Assembly: GCF_023278565.1 (NCBI RefSeq)
Contig: NC_064672.1
Location: 5,518,001-5,582,000 of the forward strand
Direction: 5' to 3'
Length of the DNA stretch: 64,000 nt
DNA from: Colletotrichum lupini
Taxonomy: Eukaryota > Ascomycota > Sordariomycetes > Glomerellales > Glomerellaceae
The notes beneath the pieces were generated by a model. It was not told where the DNA came from and made no database searches. It was given only the letters and a program-made list of their open reading frames with translations. The translations under genes were made by a program, and so were the position numbers. Position 1 is the stretch's first letter, and each line of letters begins with the position of its first letter. Below, one piece after another: positions 1-11,345 of this stretch.

Positions 1-317
1 ACTGGATCGTCAACTACGGTATCACCTCGGCCACACCACACATGCTGAGTACCATGAAGTACGGCACGTTCTTGTTCTTTTCCATCATGACGTACATTGG
101 TGCCATTTTCGTCTTTTTCTGTCTGCCCGAGCTCAAGGGCCGAAGCATCGGATCCATGGATGATCTCTTTGCTCACTCATTATGGACCATGTTCAAGCGC
201 GCCTATCCTACCGAGGACGAGAAGGTTAGGCACGATGTTCAGGAGCAATTGCAGCACGAGGAAGACAAAGTTGTTTCGCATGTAACAATGATTGAGGATA
301 ATGGTAGGCGTGCTTAA
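1..317 (+). CDS. MFS sugar/quinate-type transporter, C-terminal part
   Basis: This is the 3' end of a gene that starts left of the window. The open frame is already running at base 3 and continues to a TAA at 315-317, giving about 104 residues. It contains one hydrophobic segment (about residues 22-40 of the visible part), followed by PELKGRSIGSMDDLF, which resembles the PETKGLSLEEMD box that ends the last membrane helix of fungal sugar-porter MFS proteins. A charged cytoplasmic tail of about 50 residues follows. The family imports sugars, quinate or related solutes by proton symport at the plasma membrane; the substrate cannot be told from this fragment. It converges on the P450 gene to its right. 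The ATG at 42 is internal, not the start. Confidence 0.8.
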   Translation, partial: WIVNYGITSATPHMLSTMKYGTFLFFSIMTYIGAIFVFFCLPELKGRSIGSMDDLFAHSLWTMFKRAYPTEDEKVRHDVQEQLQHEEDKVVSHVTMIEDNGRRA

Positions 318-648
318 GAGACTAGCGACTGCTGTATGATTGGGAATCCGGAGCGCAATTTGATATACAGACAGAAAACGATGTTGCTCTAAGAATTATA
401 TAAGTCATGTTTGATACGAAGCAAATCTAAAAGCAGGATTCTCTCTAATGCCTCATGGGCTACGAGAAGCCTTCCACAGCTCAACCAAGTAGTCGAACCT
501 CAGGCAGTGACAGTTGGAAGACGCCTGATCTCGCATATTTTTCAGACTCAACAAATCCTGATTCTCTCTAAAAATAACATTCGGCGATGACGTACATGTA
601 TGGTCCTTCGGCAGACTCCTTTACAGAAGTCACATCCACTGCAACACA
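318..648. other. Intergenic, convergent 3' regions
   Basis: This is 331 bp between the stop codons of the transporter and the P450. It must hold both 3' untranslated regions. I see no other gene or repeat in it. Confidence 0.6.
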
Positions 649-1844
649 CTAAGATAAGAATGCAGCTTCCCTTTGTTTGAGTGTGACATCGCAACGATGA
701 CCAACCGGACTAATCAGCCAAACATTGCGCATGTCCATCACATCATCGGTCATGTCGTCAGCTAGTCTTATGCCTCGACATTCGCGGAAAGAAACTGCCA
801 CAGCGAGTCGTAACTCCATGCGAGCCAAATGTGCTCCAATACAAACCCGAGTCCCAGCTCCCCAAGGAGACAATGATCGCCTCTGCTCCTTCGTCAATCT
901 CTCAGTCAGAAACCGAGTCTCGTCGAATCTACGCAGGTATCAGCTTGATCTGCCAATTTGATGGGTTCACGGCACAGTCCACGCATCTTACCTCTCAGGG
1001 TCTGGAAAAACATTGGGGTTACGGTGGAGCGTGTACGCCTGCGTCTCTACAACTATGCCACCAGGAATGAAGAATCCACCCAGCGTCACACCACCCGGAG
1101 GTACAGACCTAGGTAGGTTACCTGCAACCGCCCCGTACACGCGCAACGTCTCTTCGATGACGGCGTTGAGAAGCGGCAGTTTCTCGAGAACGGCGTCGGT
1201 GATCTCGTCGTCTCTGAGGTTGTGAAGCTCCGCTTCGAGATTTTGACGGAGGGTCGGTCTCTTCAGCACCACCCAGACTAGGTAGGTAAGTGTAATAGAG
1301 GTGGTATCGGACCCTGCCACGATGAGGTTCGTCGCCTCTGACTGCAACTTTTCCGGAGTCAGGCTGTACTCGATTTTTTCATCACACGCAGCTTGCATGT
1401 TACTGAATAGGTTTACAGAATGCCCATTGCCCTTTTGGCTGCTGGTGGCCATACTAGCATATTCGCCGATGATGTGCCCCGCGTTTGCAAGCTCCTTGGG
1501 GTACTGAAAGGGTAGATATTGGGCGAGATAGAATAGCCAGGGCACTTCGCGTCGAAACATTGAAGCTGTGAAGAGCATTTCCAACGCGCGGATGTAGGAG
1601 CTTTTCTAATAGAATTCAGCGTTACGTCCAACCAAGATTTGTTAAACTGACCTCGCCGAGTTCTAGTGTCTTGAAAGACTCGCCAAAAGACAAGTGGGCA
1701 ATAACGTCCGTCGTCATGAGCATCCACCACTTGAGAATATCGGCTTTACCCTTCAAAGCATCCGCCCGAATACGGTCTACGGCTAATTCAACCTTCTCTC
1801 GAATAACTAACTCCCAATTCTCGCGCAGCGAGAGGCTCGTAAAG

Positions 1845-1849
1845 GCTTT
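1845..1849. repeat. Target-site duplication, left copy (GCTTT)
   Basis: Five bases, gcttt, lie directly outside the left LTR. They match gtttt at 8880-8884 outside the right LTR with one transition. Keeping one copy restores the P450 reading frame exactly. Confidence 0.8.
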
Positions 1850-2051
1850 TATCGGATTAGAAGTCCAATTCGACCGCGGCATACAGCCGACTGCGCAGGG
1901 GCCAATTAGGGGCCCTATTTACGATTATCGTAGCCAGCCTAACCTACGGTTAGAACCTCCTTTTTATACCTACGCAGATATTTATATAGTTTAATTAATC
2001 TCTTTATTAACTACGGTTCGAACTAATTACCCTATAATAAGAATACTAATA
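1850..2051 (+). repeat. copia 5' LTR
   Basis: This 202-bp repeat begins TATCGG (TGTCGG before a TG to TA change) and ends CTAATA (CTAACA in the other copy), so the ancestral ends were TG...CA. By eye it differs from the right LTR at roughly two dozen positions. All are transitions and there are no gaps. Confidence 0.9.
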
Positions 2052-5000
2052 CTAATTAATAATTAAACTTTATTATTATAGATCGGTAAGGTATCTCGCT
2101 ATATAAAAAAGACGACTTCTTAATACTATACGGGATAAGAGATTCGTACTAATTAACCTTATAAAAATAAATAAAAAAGGAGGCGATTCTTAAATATTAT
2201 ATAGAATTAAGTAATCGTAGCCCTTTATTACTTACGAGAGGTCGACGTTTATTACGTTAAACTACGTTAATTAACGGAACTACTTAAGTAACTAGCCTTT
2301 TACCGTCGCCCTAAGTAGCTTTTTTACTAAACGACTTTTCTATAGCCGGCCCGCGATTAAAAATTAACTAGTTAAATTAGTAAAAATACGGTATAAAAGA
2401 GCACTGTGCGATTAAAAAAAGGGATTTTTAAATATAAATATTCTTACTTAGTAATAAAAGTAACTTTATAAGAGTTATTAAGCTAAGAGATCTATAGTAT
2501 ATAGGAAAGTTTATTACTACGAGGACCTTATAAGTATAACCTTAAGCTTACGATCTAAACGACCTCTTCGTAGCTCCCTTAACTACCCCCCGGGTATTAT
2601 TTAGGAATATAGTATAAGGGACGGTTTAATAAGGGAGGAGGGGATTTAGAGGTCCTAATAGTATCGAGCTAAGAGTATTATAGATCTTAAAGATTAACTT
2701 AGGAAGAAGGCGGCTACTCTAAAGTAGTCCTACGACCTCCTATTAGAGTTATTATTAACCTAAAAAAAGGCTAAAAAAAACGAAGATCTAAGGGGAAAAG
2801 AAAAGAATCCTCTAGAGGGCTACTAAAGGGCTTTTTTTTTATACTAGCTCCCGGTACGAGATTACTAATTTCGAAAAATTAACTAAAGAAGCTATTTAGA
2901 AATTATAGAGAGTACGAGGCTTAGGAAGCTAGAAGTATACAGGATAGTAGAAATTAGTAACTAATAAAGATCCCGAGACTAATTACTATATCTTTTTACG
3001 GTAATATAAACGTCTGCCGCTACTATTATTAAAAAGAACTATTAAAACCTACCCTTTTTTACTAAACGAAAAGGAGGATCTTAATAAGTATAATAGCTAG
3101 TAATCTAAAAAGGTAATAATAATCGTTAAAAATAATAAAAATAAGAGTAGTAGCGAGACGGTAAGAAGAAGTAGGAATCTCTTAGACCTTAATAAATTCG
3201 TTAAGTAGTAAAAGCACGGATTTACTACGACCCGCGCGCGGATTAGATATATCCCTATTAAGATTAAATACGCTAGCGACTACTAATATAAATATAAACT
3301 AGAATACGACTCTTAGCGAGTTAAGGTAAAGAAGAAGAGGACGAAACCTAATCCTAAATAGAATCCTAATCCTTTATAAGTAGGTAAATATTAACCCGGA
3401 TTATTAGGGGACGTAAATATATAGAATTGCGGATTAGCCTAACGGTAAGTAAATTAACGTAGTATTAATCTATTTAACTAAGGTTTATAAGAAAAAGGGG
3501 CTATAGGGGTAACCCCTATTTTATAAAATCGTAAACGACCTTAGCTATTAATTAGATAAATAGTTCGCGAGCGCAAGCCTAGGAATTATAAAAATAGTTA
3601 ATAAATTCCTCTATAGGCGAGGGGTATTACTAGCGTAATTATAATCGCGAGAGCTATACGAAATACTAATAGTAATAATTATAGAGGAGGAATTCGTACT
3701 ATAGAACTAAGTATAGGTTAATAGAGCGTTTAATCGCTTTAACGAATTTAGAAAAAGGGTAAACGACCCAGATTTCCTTTTTATAATTACTAACGGAAAT
3801 TTATCGTTATAAAAGGATATACCGGGGTAAAATATAGTATTAGAAGTACGATAATTAATAATTCTACTTATTTCGATCTATAACTCGTTACTACTATTAA
3901 TACGAAATTCGGCGCCGATCGGCTAATAAGAAAGGAGGTAAACGACCCGAAGTTATTAATAGTACGTAGCGACGCAAGGATTATATATAAATACTAAAAA
4001 TTTAGTAGTAAATACGAGGTAATTTATAGACTTTAAAAAGATCTTTTTAAAAGAGAAATTGTACTCTAGGGGGAAGTATAAGGTCTTATAAAAAACCCTA
4101 ACGATGTTTTACGATTATTATAAAAAAGTTAAAATTAGGGAATACTAGTACTATTTAGTAATTAATATCGTACTCGTAAGTAAAGCCTTTAATTATTATT
4201 ATAAAGCGGTATATAATCTCGATCGAAACGACTTTTTTAATATAATTAACGTAATCCGAAGCCGCTTCGAAACCTATAATAAGAACCTAGAGCTCCTATC
4301 TAAGCTACGAGCGATTTCTTTTATATTTATAGTTAGGATAATAGAGGGTAAATTATGAATAGAGATCTTTAAAGAGCTTATTAATTAAATCGATAAGCTA
4401 GCGAAAACCTAGCTAAATAAGGGGATAAACGAGCGGAAAGTCGGATATTTTTATATTATAGTTTAGCGTATATTAGAAATAAAAATCACCCTATACTAAG
4501 TACTTAAAAACTACGAGACGCTCTACTTAAGGCTAAGATTTAGTTTTAATATTAAAGCGAGAATACCGCGCTAAACCTACTTCTAAGTATATAACGGCCC
4601 TTATTAATAATATTAAGTCGATCGAACGTATAATAAGAAAGGAAAAGAGGCTAGATACGGCAATCGCTAGTAAAGAGGCCTAGATTCGTCGAATAAGTAG
4701 AGATTTAACTCACGGGCAGGGTAATAAAAAAAGTAATATTATATTTATAAAAAGGATAGATATTAGTTAAGTAACTACTCTAAAAAAGAGCGTACTAAAT
4801 TATACGAATAATATAAAAAGTTAAGGGTAGTAAATAGTAAAACTAGCCCTCGTCGGTTTAACTAATTCCTTATTATATATAAAAAAAGATCTAGAGGTAT
4901 AGAACCTAGTAACGGTAGCTAAAGTAGTAACTTAAAGTATATACCCCTTATAAGAGATTTAGAAAATAAGGAAGATCTTACCCCCTATACTAACGAATTA

Positions 5001-5749
5001 GATTATAACGAAATCGACGATATTAACTACTCTTTTTTCGCCCCGTTAACCTTTAGAGGATATACGAGGCTAAACGAATAGAGGGTAGCGGAAGCTCTTA
5101 ATAAGTAGGCTTTTATTTATAAATAGTAAGAGAAGGTCCCTTAGATAACGGATATAGAGGCGGCTAAAAGGGCAAATCTAATAGGGCCAAAGCCTATTAT
5201 TTTAATAATTAAAAAGAAGACGCTATCTCTCTTAATATTTAAAAAAAAGGAATATAATACTAAGTATATTTAGGGGTAGCTAGAGGGGTCCTTTTTATAC
5301 TACTTAGATACCTTAAATACTAAGCTCGTATAAGTATTCTATACGAGCGAAAAGTACGGCCTAGATAATTTCTATAGGATTATCCTAAATACTAGGGTAT
5401 CGTAATAGTTAACTAAAAGAAAAGGGTAATTCTAAGTACTATAAAAGATCGTATTAATAACGCTTAATATATTAATAATAAGTATTACGAGGATTAGTTT
5501 CGGCCTAGGTAAGGAAATCGTTACCCTAAGTATAGTAAAAGTAGAGACGTACTTCGGAACGATAACTTTCTATATTTTACTTATTAATACCCCATTTCTC
5601 CTATATTTAAAAGATATAGATTAACTAGGCATTATATTCGATAATACGAAGAATAAAATCTTTAGTAATAAGCACTTTAAAATAGTCGAACGATAATAGG
5701 GGCATGCGTTTATAAAGCTTACTAACGACACGAAGTTAATTAATTACCT

Positions 5750-6480
5750 AACGGAAAGTAAGCTTAGAAAACTATACTAAAAATTTAGGCACCCGTCGGT
5801 TATAAGGCTATATAACCTCCTAAAGTAATTAAATAATAATAATATTAAAATAGGGGCGCTAGAGTAGTTAATAAAAGTATATTACTAATACTAAATAAAT
5901 ACGCAGAGCCTACGTAGATTTAAGTTTAAATTGCGTAATAAGCTTAACTTTAACTAAGAAATCGTCGTTAATATCTTCTATTTAAATAGTCGGCTAGTAC
6001 TATATATAATCGACGTAGCTATATCTTTTTAAGTAGGGCAATTCCTCTGGGATCTATAAGTAAAGATAGTATAGGTAGCTTTACGAAAAAGCTAGATCGA
6101 TATATATTAAGGACCGCTAAATAGTATTAGAACCGACGCTAGTACTAGCTTTAAGTCGGTAGAATTTAGGGATAATACGACGGCCTACGGTATATAGCTA
6201 AAAGTCGTACCCGTCAAAGCGTACTATAGTATTAAAAAGGTAGAAAGGGCACACTAGTAATTAAAAAGGGCGTTTAGAATTATTAAAGAGGAAAATCCGG
6301 ATTCTACTAACGACGAATGCCTCTAAATAGTACTTAAATACTTTAATAATACTATAGGGCCTAACGGACTTATACTAACGCTATTAATATTTAGAGTATA
6401 TCTAAGAACGACCTTAGCCTCGCTACCGTTACTAAGTATAAGCTAACGAGCCCGAGTAGTTAAAAAAATAATATAAGTAC
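5750..6480 (+). pseudogene. copia integrase remnant
   Basis: Read in one frame through stops, this segment gives KFRHPSVIRLYNLL near 5780-5822, which matches the HxxxH half of the copia integrase zinc finger. A tyrosine-rich YYQYQ follows, where the CxxC half would be (TGC to TAC is the RIP change). A core-like stretch comes after it, with IYQGPLNSIRTDAS and VEFRDN near 6.1-6.18 kb. Normally this domain inserts the cDNA into the genome. It is broken by many TAA/TAG codons, and its boundaries are approximate. Confidence 0.7.
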
Positions 6481-7689
6481 TGCGCAAGGTAAGTATAAAA
6501 AAGTAAATTAACGAGGTAATTACTACGCGTAATAGGCCCAATATAGGGGATAATCTAGATATGCCGCTAAATTCGGATATACGAGTATAGCGCGAAATTA
6601 CTTAATAATAGACTAGGCTATATAAATTAATTTCCGTTAACGAGCGCTTTTATATAGTTATGAGAGATCGCGACTAGCTACTTAAAGTATTAATTATAGT
6701 AGTTAGACCGTACTATATAGATCTTAACGAGGTAATTTCTAACCTATAAAAAGAAAAAGAGCTAGGGGAAACTATATAACCCGCGGTAGAAGCATAGGAA
6801 ATTATCCTCGATAAAATCGTCGTAGTAGTACTAATAGACGATAAGGAAAAGGAAATTACTAAAAGGGTACTAATACTACCGGCGAGACGTTATAAAAGAC
6901 TATAATAATAAGCCCTAACGCGGTAATTTATTACTAATAACGAGGTAATTAATACTTTTTATATAGTAAAAAAGAAAGCCGATTTCGAGCTAGCGGTTAA
7001 ACTACGTAAAGAAGGCATAATTATAATTATTAAAAAGCCGTATAAGGGATTAGATTTTATTAAAATAGATACTCTTTACGATCGAGGGGTCTATTAATTT
7101 ATCCTATACGACTTAGAAAAATATATAAACCTCCGTATATTTAAATTACGAATAGTTCGTAAGATTAAAGGGAAAGGAATACCCTAGCCGTACGAGAAGT
7201 CTAGATACGTAATTTAGGGGTACGGCGACGTTAAAAAGGCGACGCTGCTTATATAATCGCCTACTATATAGCGCTATAGCTAACGATTAATAATAGTACT
7301 AATAATATCGCTACGGAAAAAGGGATACGAGATTTAGAGCCGTAATATTACCTAGGCCTATACCTAATCGGCCATAGGGCTTACAAGGAGAACCCTAGCC
7401 TATTTACTAAAGGAAATAGCTAGTAAGTACTTAGAAAGTACGATTATTAAAGTACTTAAGCTACTATATAGGCTCGCAGAATCGGGCACTTATTAGTAAG
7501 CTACTTATTACGACTTTTATATTAATTAACTATTAATAGTTACCTTTATGTACGACCCGTGCTTACTAGTCATAGAGTACGAAAGCGACTAATTTAGGAT
7601 CGTTAGAATATAAACCGACGATATATTAGGCCTATTTAATATTAACTTTATAAAAAAAGAGGATAAAGAGCTCTAAAAAGCAAGCTTCG

Positions 7690-8565
7690 TAGCGAAGCTA
7701 AAAGAGGTCCTTATAATAAATACCCCCCTAGTATTTAATAGCGGGATCTTTATAATCAAAAAGAAAACCGTCGCTTTTTAATAAAAGGGGTAGGGCGAGA
7801 AGATTAACCTCGTTAATCTAAACGTAACTAATATTAAGAAGCGGTATAAGGCTAAGCTTATGTAAAGGGTATATATTATAAGTATTTATTAGCCTAAGGC
7901 GACTTTTAACTACGCTAGAGTAGTATAAGTTATAAATCTAACTAAACGAGACGTCGAAGTACTTAATAAGCGGCTTAAGTAGTAGTAAACGAATCTCGAT
8001 CGAGGTCTCGTTTACTACCCGATCGACTTTATAATAAGTAAGCTCTACGTCTTTATTAATAAGTTATTTACGAATAATAATAACCTTATTTCGTAATTAG
8101 GGTATATTATTATCCTAGCTAACGAGAGTATAGGTAAGAGCGAATTTATTATATACGGTAATATAATCTATTACTTATTAATTAAAAATAAGCGGGTAAT
8201 AAGAAGTATACTAGCGTCGGAGGTTTATAATATAGTTAATAGCGTTAACCTCTCCTATACGATTTTAATAATACTAAAGAAAATTACTAATCGAATTAGC
8301 CTTTTATTTATTCTAATAGTTATTTATATAAATTCTTACTCGCTATATAAATGCCTTGTTAAATTAGGAACGACGAAAGAAAAGAGGCTTATAATCGATA
8401 TTATAGCCCTTAAGTAATTATATAAAAAGCGCGAAATACTTAAGATCCGTTAGATTAATAATAAAGATAACCTCGTAAATACTTTTATAAAAATAGTACT
8501 AAATAAGGGATTAGAGTAATTTATAAGTAGTAGAAAAGTCACTATATAAATAAAGGGATAGGTTA
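7690..8565 (+). pseudogene. copia reverse transcriptase / RNase H remnant
   Basis: One frame, read past stops, gives NLDRGLVYYPIDFIISKLYV near 7987-8046. It is followed by a region resembling the RNase H of fungal copia elements (YGNIIYY, KRVIRSILASEVYNIVN and LVKLGTTKEKRLIIDIIALK). These domains copy element RNA into DNA and remove the RNA strand. TAA/TAG codons occur throughout, so it is not functional. The limits are approximate because no open frame remains. Confidence 0.7.
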
Positions 8566-8656
8566 TATAAAAAGAGTAGAGAAAAGGGGGAAAAAGAGAC
8601 GACTTAGTAAACGGGCCCGAGGTCGAATTATACTTCTAACCGTAGTAGTTAAATCG

Positions 8657-8677
8657 ATAAAAAAAAGAGAAAGTTAG
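8657..8677 (+). other. Polypurine tract of the copia element
   Basis: A purine-rich run (gataaaaaaaagagaaag) ends at the right LTR border. This is where plus-strand cDNA priming would occur, and it fixes the element on the plus strand. Confidence 0.6.
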
Positions 8678-8879
8678 TATCGGATTAGAAGTCTAATTCG
8701 ACCGCGGTATATAGCCGACTACGTAGGGGCTAATTAGGGGCCCTATTTACGATTATTATAACTAGCCTAACCTATAGTTAGAACCTCTTTTTTATACCTA
8801 CGTAGATATTTATATAGTTCAATTGATCTCTTCGTTAACTACGGTTCGAACTAACTACCCTGTAATAGGGATACTAACA
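8678..8879 (+). repeat. copia 3' LTR
   Basis: This is a 202-bp direct copy of 1850-2051 with intact CTAACA at its right edge. It is followed by the target duplication gtttt (8880-8884) and then by undamaged P450 exon sequence. Confidence 0.9.
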
Positions 8880-9357
8880 GTTTTAGAAAACAGCCTGCGC
8901 CTCACAGCATGCTCCTTGGGATCGGTGATGAAGACAATGCCTGGCTCACGCCCATCTATGACCTCAGAGTACCATGGCCCTTTGGTGAAGCCAGAGCCAA
9001 TCTTGTGAATTGCAGTAAACGACTCGGGGTCCGCGATTGCGACTTCATTGGGCGAGATTCGCACAAATGATCCGTACTTCTGGTGGAGAGAGTGTACGTA
9101 GTGCATTCGACGACCTACGAGCACATGGAATTTTAGAGTATAGTTGACGAAGCAAGTATGCCACGGGCCAGGTACATGACTGATCGAGCAGGTCAGTCCT
9201 CTGAGAAGAACCTGTTCGAAAAACCATTAGCATATTTTGAGTCGAGAGAACCGCCCCACCCAAACAGATGAGGTAGCTTCCTACTGACATAGGCGGAGAA
9301 GACCATGCAAAGGGCGGCGATGATGTAGCCAGCATTTGCAGAATTGAGAAGCGACAT

Positions 9358-11093
9358 GGCGGATCTTATAGATATGGTGCTATGATCAATCTTGCCGGTA
9401 TGAATATAGGCTTCTAAATCAATGTACAGAAATCAATTGCTAAATGCACTTGTCAATCGGAGGAACGGGTTAGAGAAGCAGGTTATGGGGATGGGCTAGA
9501 ATCAATCATTGAATTGTAGTCAGTGAGACGGCTTCTCTGCGGCGTGTCTCCTTGTTGTTGATTACTCAACACCTAATACCGAGGATACACAATGGACTAT
9601 GACAGCTCATATGTGAGCGAAGCAGGCGGATGAGGATAGATTTCTGGTCAGAAACGCCGCCGGACGCTATTTGTCAGACGCCCGACTTGATTTCGTGACA
9701 GGTCTTCTACGTCATCTCGGCCAGAACACCAAAGGCCTCCACATGTAGCGTTGCCCAGTTCTGAGGGCGTTGAGTCTGACTTCTTCTACCATATTTTGTT
9801 TCACTGATTATTAAACCATATGTTCTCTGATTTCTCAACTGCGTGCTCGACGACTGATACTATCCGATATTTAGAATCAAAGGGCAAATGGAAATGATAC
9901 TATACGCTTTCTCTACCTAAACCACTCTGCTCCGCATTTCTATCGAGATATGTGCAGCAAGTAGGTAGTAGCTCGAATCGAATGGGATAGGGGTCTTATG
10001 TTTGATAACGATTAGAATTTGATACGATTAGTAATTAAATTCCTCGGAGTTGCTTATAATCAGACTTTGAGAGCATATTGCTCCTCAGCCAGGTTGACGC
10101 ACTAGCTATGGATTTCTCCTGTGCGTGCTATTGCTACTGAAAATATGCTGGTCACATCGAAAGCTCTGATTGTTGATCTGCAAGGGTCTTGAATCAGCGA
10201 ATAGAGAATAAGTGAAAAGGCCCACATCCACACAACTCATCTACTCATCAAGACTATCATTCTTCGGTATTATAACTTAGCCATTGGTGAAAGCAGACAA
10301 ATAGTGCTACGGATGAATATACGATGGGTAGAAAAGACGACTATTTAGCACCATTCGCCTCGTATAGCTGGGCAGACCCCTCTCTAATTCAGGCGGTATA
10401 AGATTAAGCGAAGGAGGAAGAGATAAGAAGTAAGAATGAGAAGTCTAAATTCAAATTTCACAATAATCCAAAGCATCGCTCGTAAGATTTCTGGACGCTT
10501 TTTCACATTCCATGCTCGAGCACATGGGGCTTCATACCTCTTTGAGGGCAAAGTTTACCAGACACAAACTAATTTGAAAACTAATAAAAGATAGCATTGG
10601 TGTTAGTAAGGTTAGTACATCGTGCGATCAGTTCGAATCGACATCGGCGCGGACCAGCTGACGGAACTCGTCGGAGGCAAGCAAGAAATCATACACCAAT
10701 CTTGCCTCTCATACAAAACCGATAGGGGCAAATCACCCCCATGTTCGGTCATCCTACCATACTAGCATCACATTCATCTCTGGGAGCCGGTTGCGAAAAG
10801 ATTACGAATTTTCAGATTCAGCATTCACGCAACGTGTTAAAGCAGTAAATGTGTTGTTATTCAATTCCTATGCGCCCCCTGAGCCTTAAAAATGTAATGA
10901 AATACATTCGATAGGCTTTCAACTGAGCGTTGAGATCGATGTTACAACAATCGACTGTTGCCAAATCCTTTTTCTCCTACTGGAAAGCCTTCTTCTCTAT
11001 GTGATAGCTAAGTGACTAATATCCCAGAAGTTACTCGGGTGGCATGGGCCTGTCCAGTTGAAGGTGGACGTTCTAGCTGCCCCACGCCTCAAG
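9358..11093. other. Intergenic, no gene seen
   Basis: About 1.7 kb lies between the P450 start and the end of the small secreted protein gene. The P450 promoter must lie at its left edge. There are no long frames, tRNA-like boxes or RIP-type AT bias. Confidence 0.5.
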
Positions 11094-11345
11094 ATCTCAG
11101 CAGCTGCCGAGGGACTTGAGCTGCCATCCGGAAGGGGGGTTCTGGGTGCTGATAAAGCTCAGCCCGCAGCTGGTCGTCGCATCGATGAACCAGTTACGAC
11201 CGTTGACGGTGATGTGGCCCTGTCCGCCCTTGGGTATGCAGGCAGTGCCAAGCTGAAAGCTGTTGCCATCGAGAAGCTGGACTTTGCAGTTGGCGAGGAC
11301 AACCGCAGCCTGGGCGGCAATGGCGAGGATAGTATAGGTCTTCAT
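11094..11345 (-). CDS. Small secreted protein, 83 residues, candidate effector
   Basis: This is a single-exon gene. I choose the ATG at 11345 because it begins directly with a signal-peptide-like stretch (MKTYTILAIAAQAAVVLA) followed by NC; the ATG five codons upstream would put charged residues in front. The mature part is about 64 residues and has four cysteines (one near the start, one in TACIPKG, one in TTSCGL, and the C-terminal one). Four cysteines could make two disulphides in the secretory pathway. I do not recognise a family. Size, secretion and cysteines resemble fungal apoplastic or effector-type proteins, but that role is inference. A foldback repeat lies about 310 bp upstream. 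No intron is evident, and an antisense frame over the same bases looks like a shadow. Confidence 0.65.

Larger units (their letters stand above)
1850..8879 (+). mobile_element. Ty1/copia LTR retrotransposon, full length, RIP-mutated
   Basis: This is a 7030-bp element bounded by 202-bp direct LTRs, with a 5-bp target duplication in a P450 exon. The interior is strongly AT-rich and full of TAA/TAG, with no frame open. Read through the stops on the plus strand, it gives copia-type domains in the copia order: an integrase zinc-finger and core region near 5.75-6.5 kb, then reverse transcriptase/RNase H near 7.7-8.56 kb. A polypurine tract (about 8657-8677) directly precedes the right LTR, which confirms plus orientation. 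The integrase-before-RT order places it in Ty1/copia rather than Ty3/gypsy. Stops in place of CAA, CAG and similar codons fit RIP. The element cannot code for its own movement now. Confidence 0.92.
649..9357 (-). pseudogene. Cytochrome P450 monooxygenase gene split by a copia retrotransposon
   Basis: Exons as I read them on the minus strand are 9357-9289, 9211-8885 continuing at 1849-1652, 1605-992 and 928-649. They total 495 residues when the inserted element and one copy of its target duplication are ignored. There is an N-terminal membrane anchor (residues 1-23), a PGPW hinge, the I-helix AGSDTT, the K-helix ETLRVY (an ExxR), a PER motif and the haem loop PWGAGTRVCIG with cysteine near residue 432. 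Trp takes the usual Phe place in the haem loop. P450s are ER-bound and oxidise small molecules; the substrate is unknown. Introns are short (77, 46 and 63 bp). The element sits between codons for SK and AF, about 130 residues in, so the present transcript cannot give a normal enzyme. Exons on both sides have no stops or frameshifts, which suggests recent inactivation. Confidence 0.88.

Noticed and set aside
10580..10660. gttcgaatc motif resembling a tRNA T-loop
   Set aside because: No matching A box, acceptor stem or cloverleaf pairing was found.
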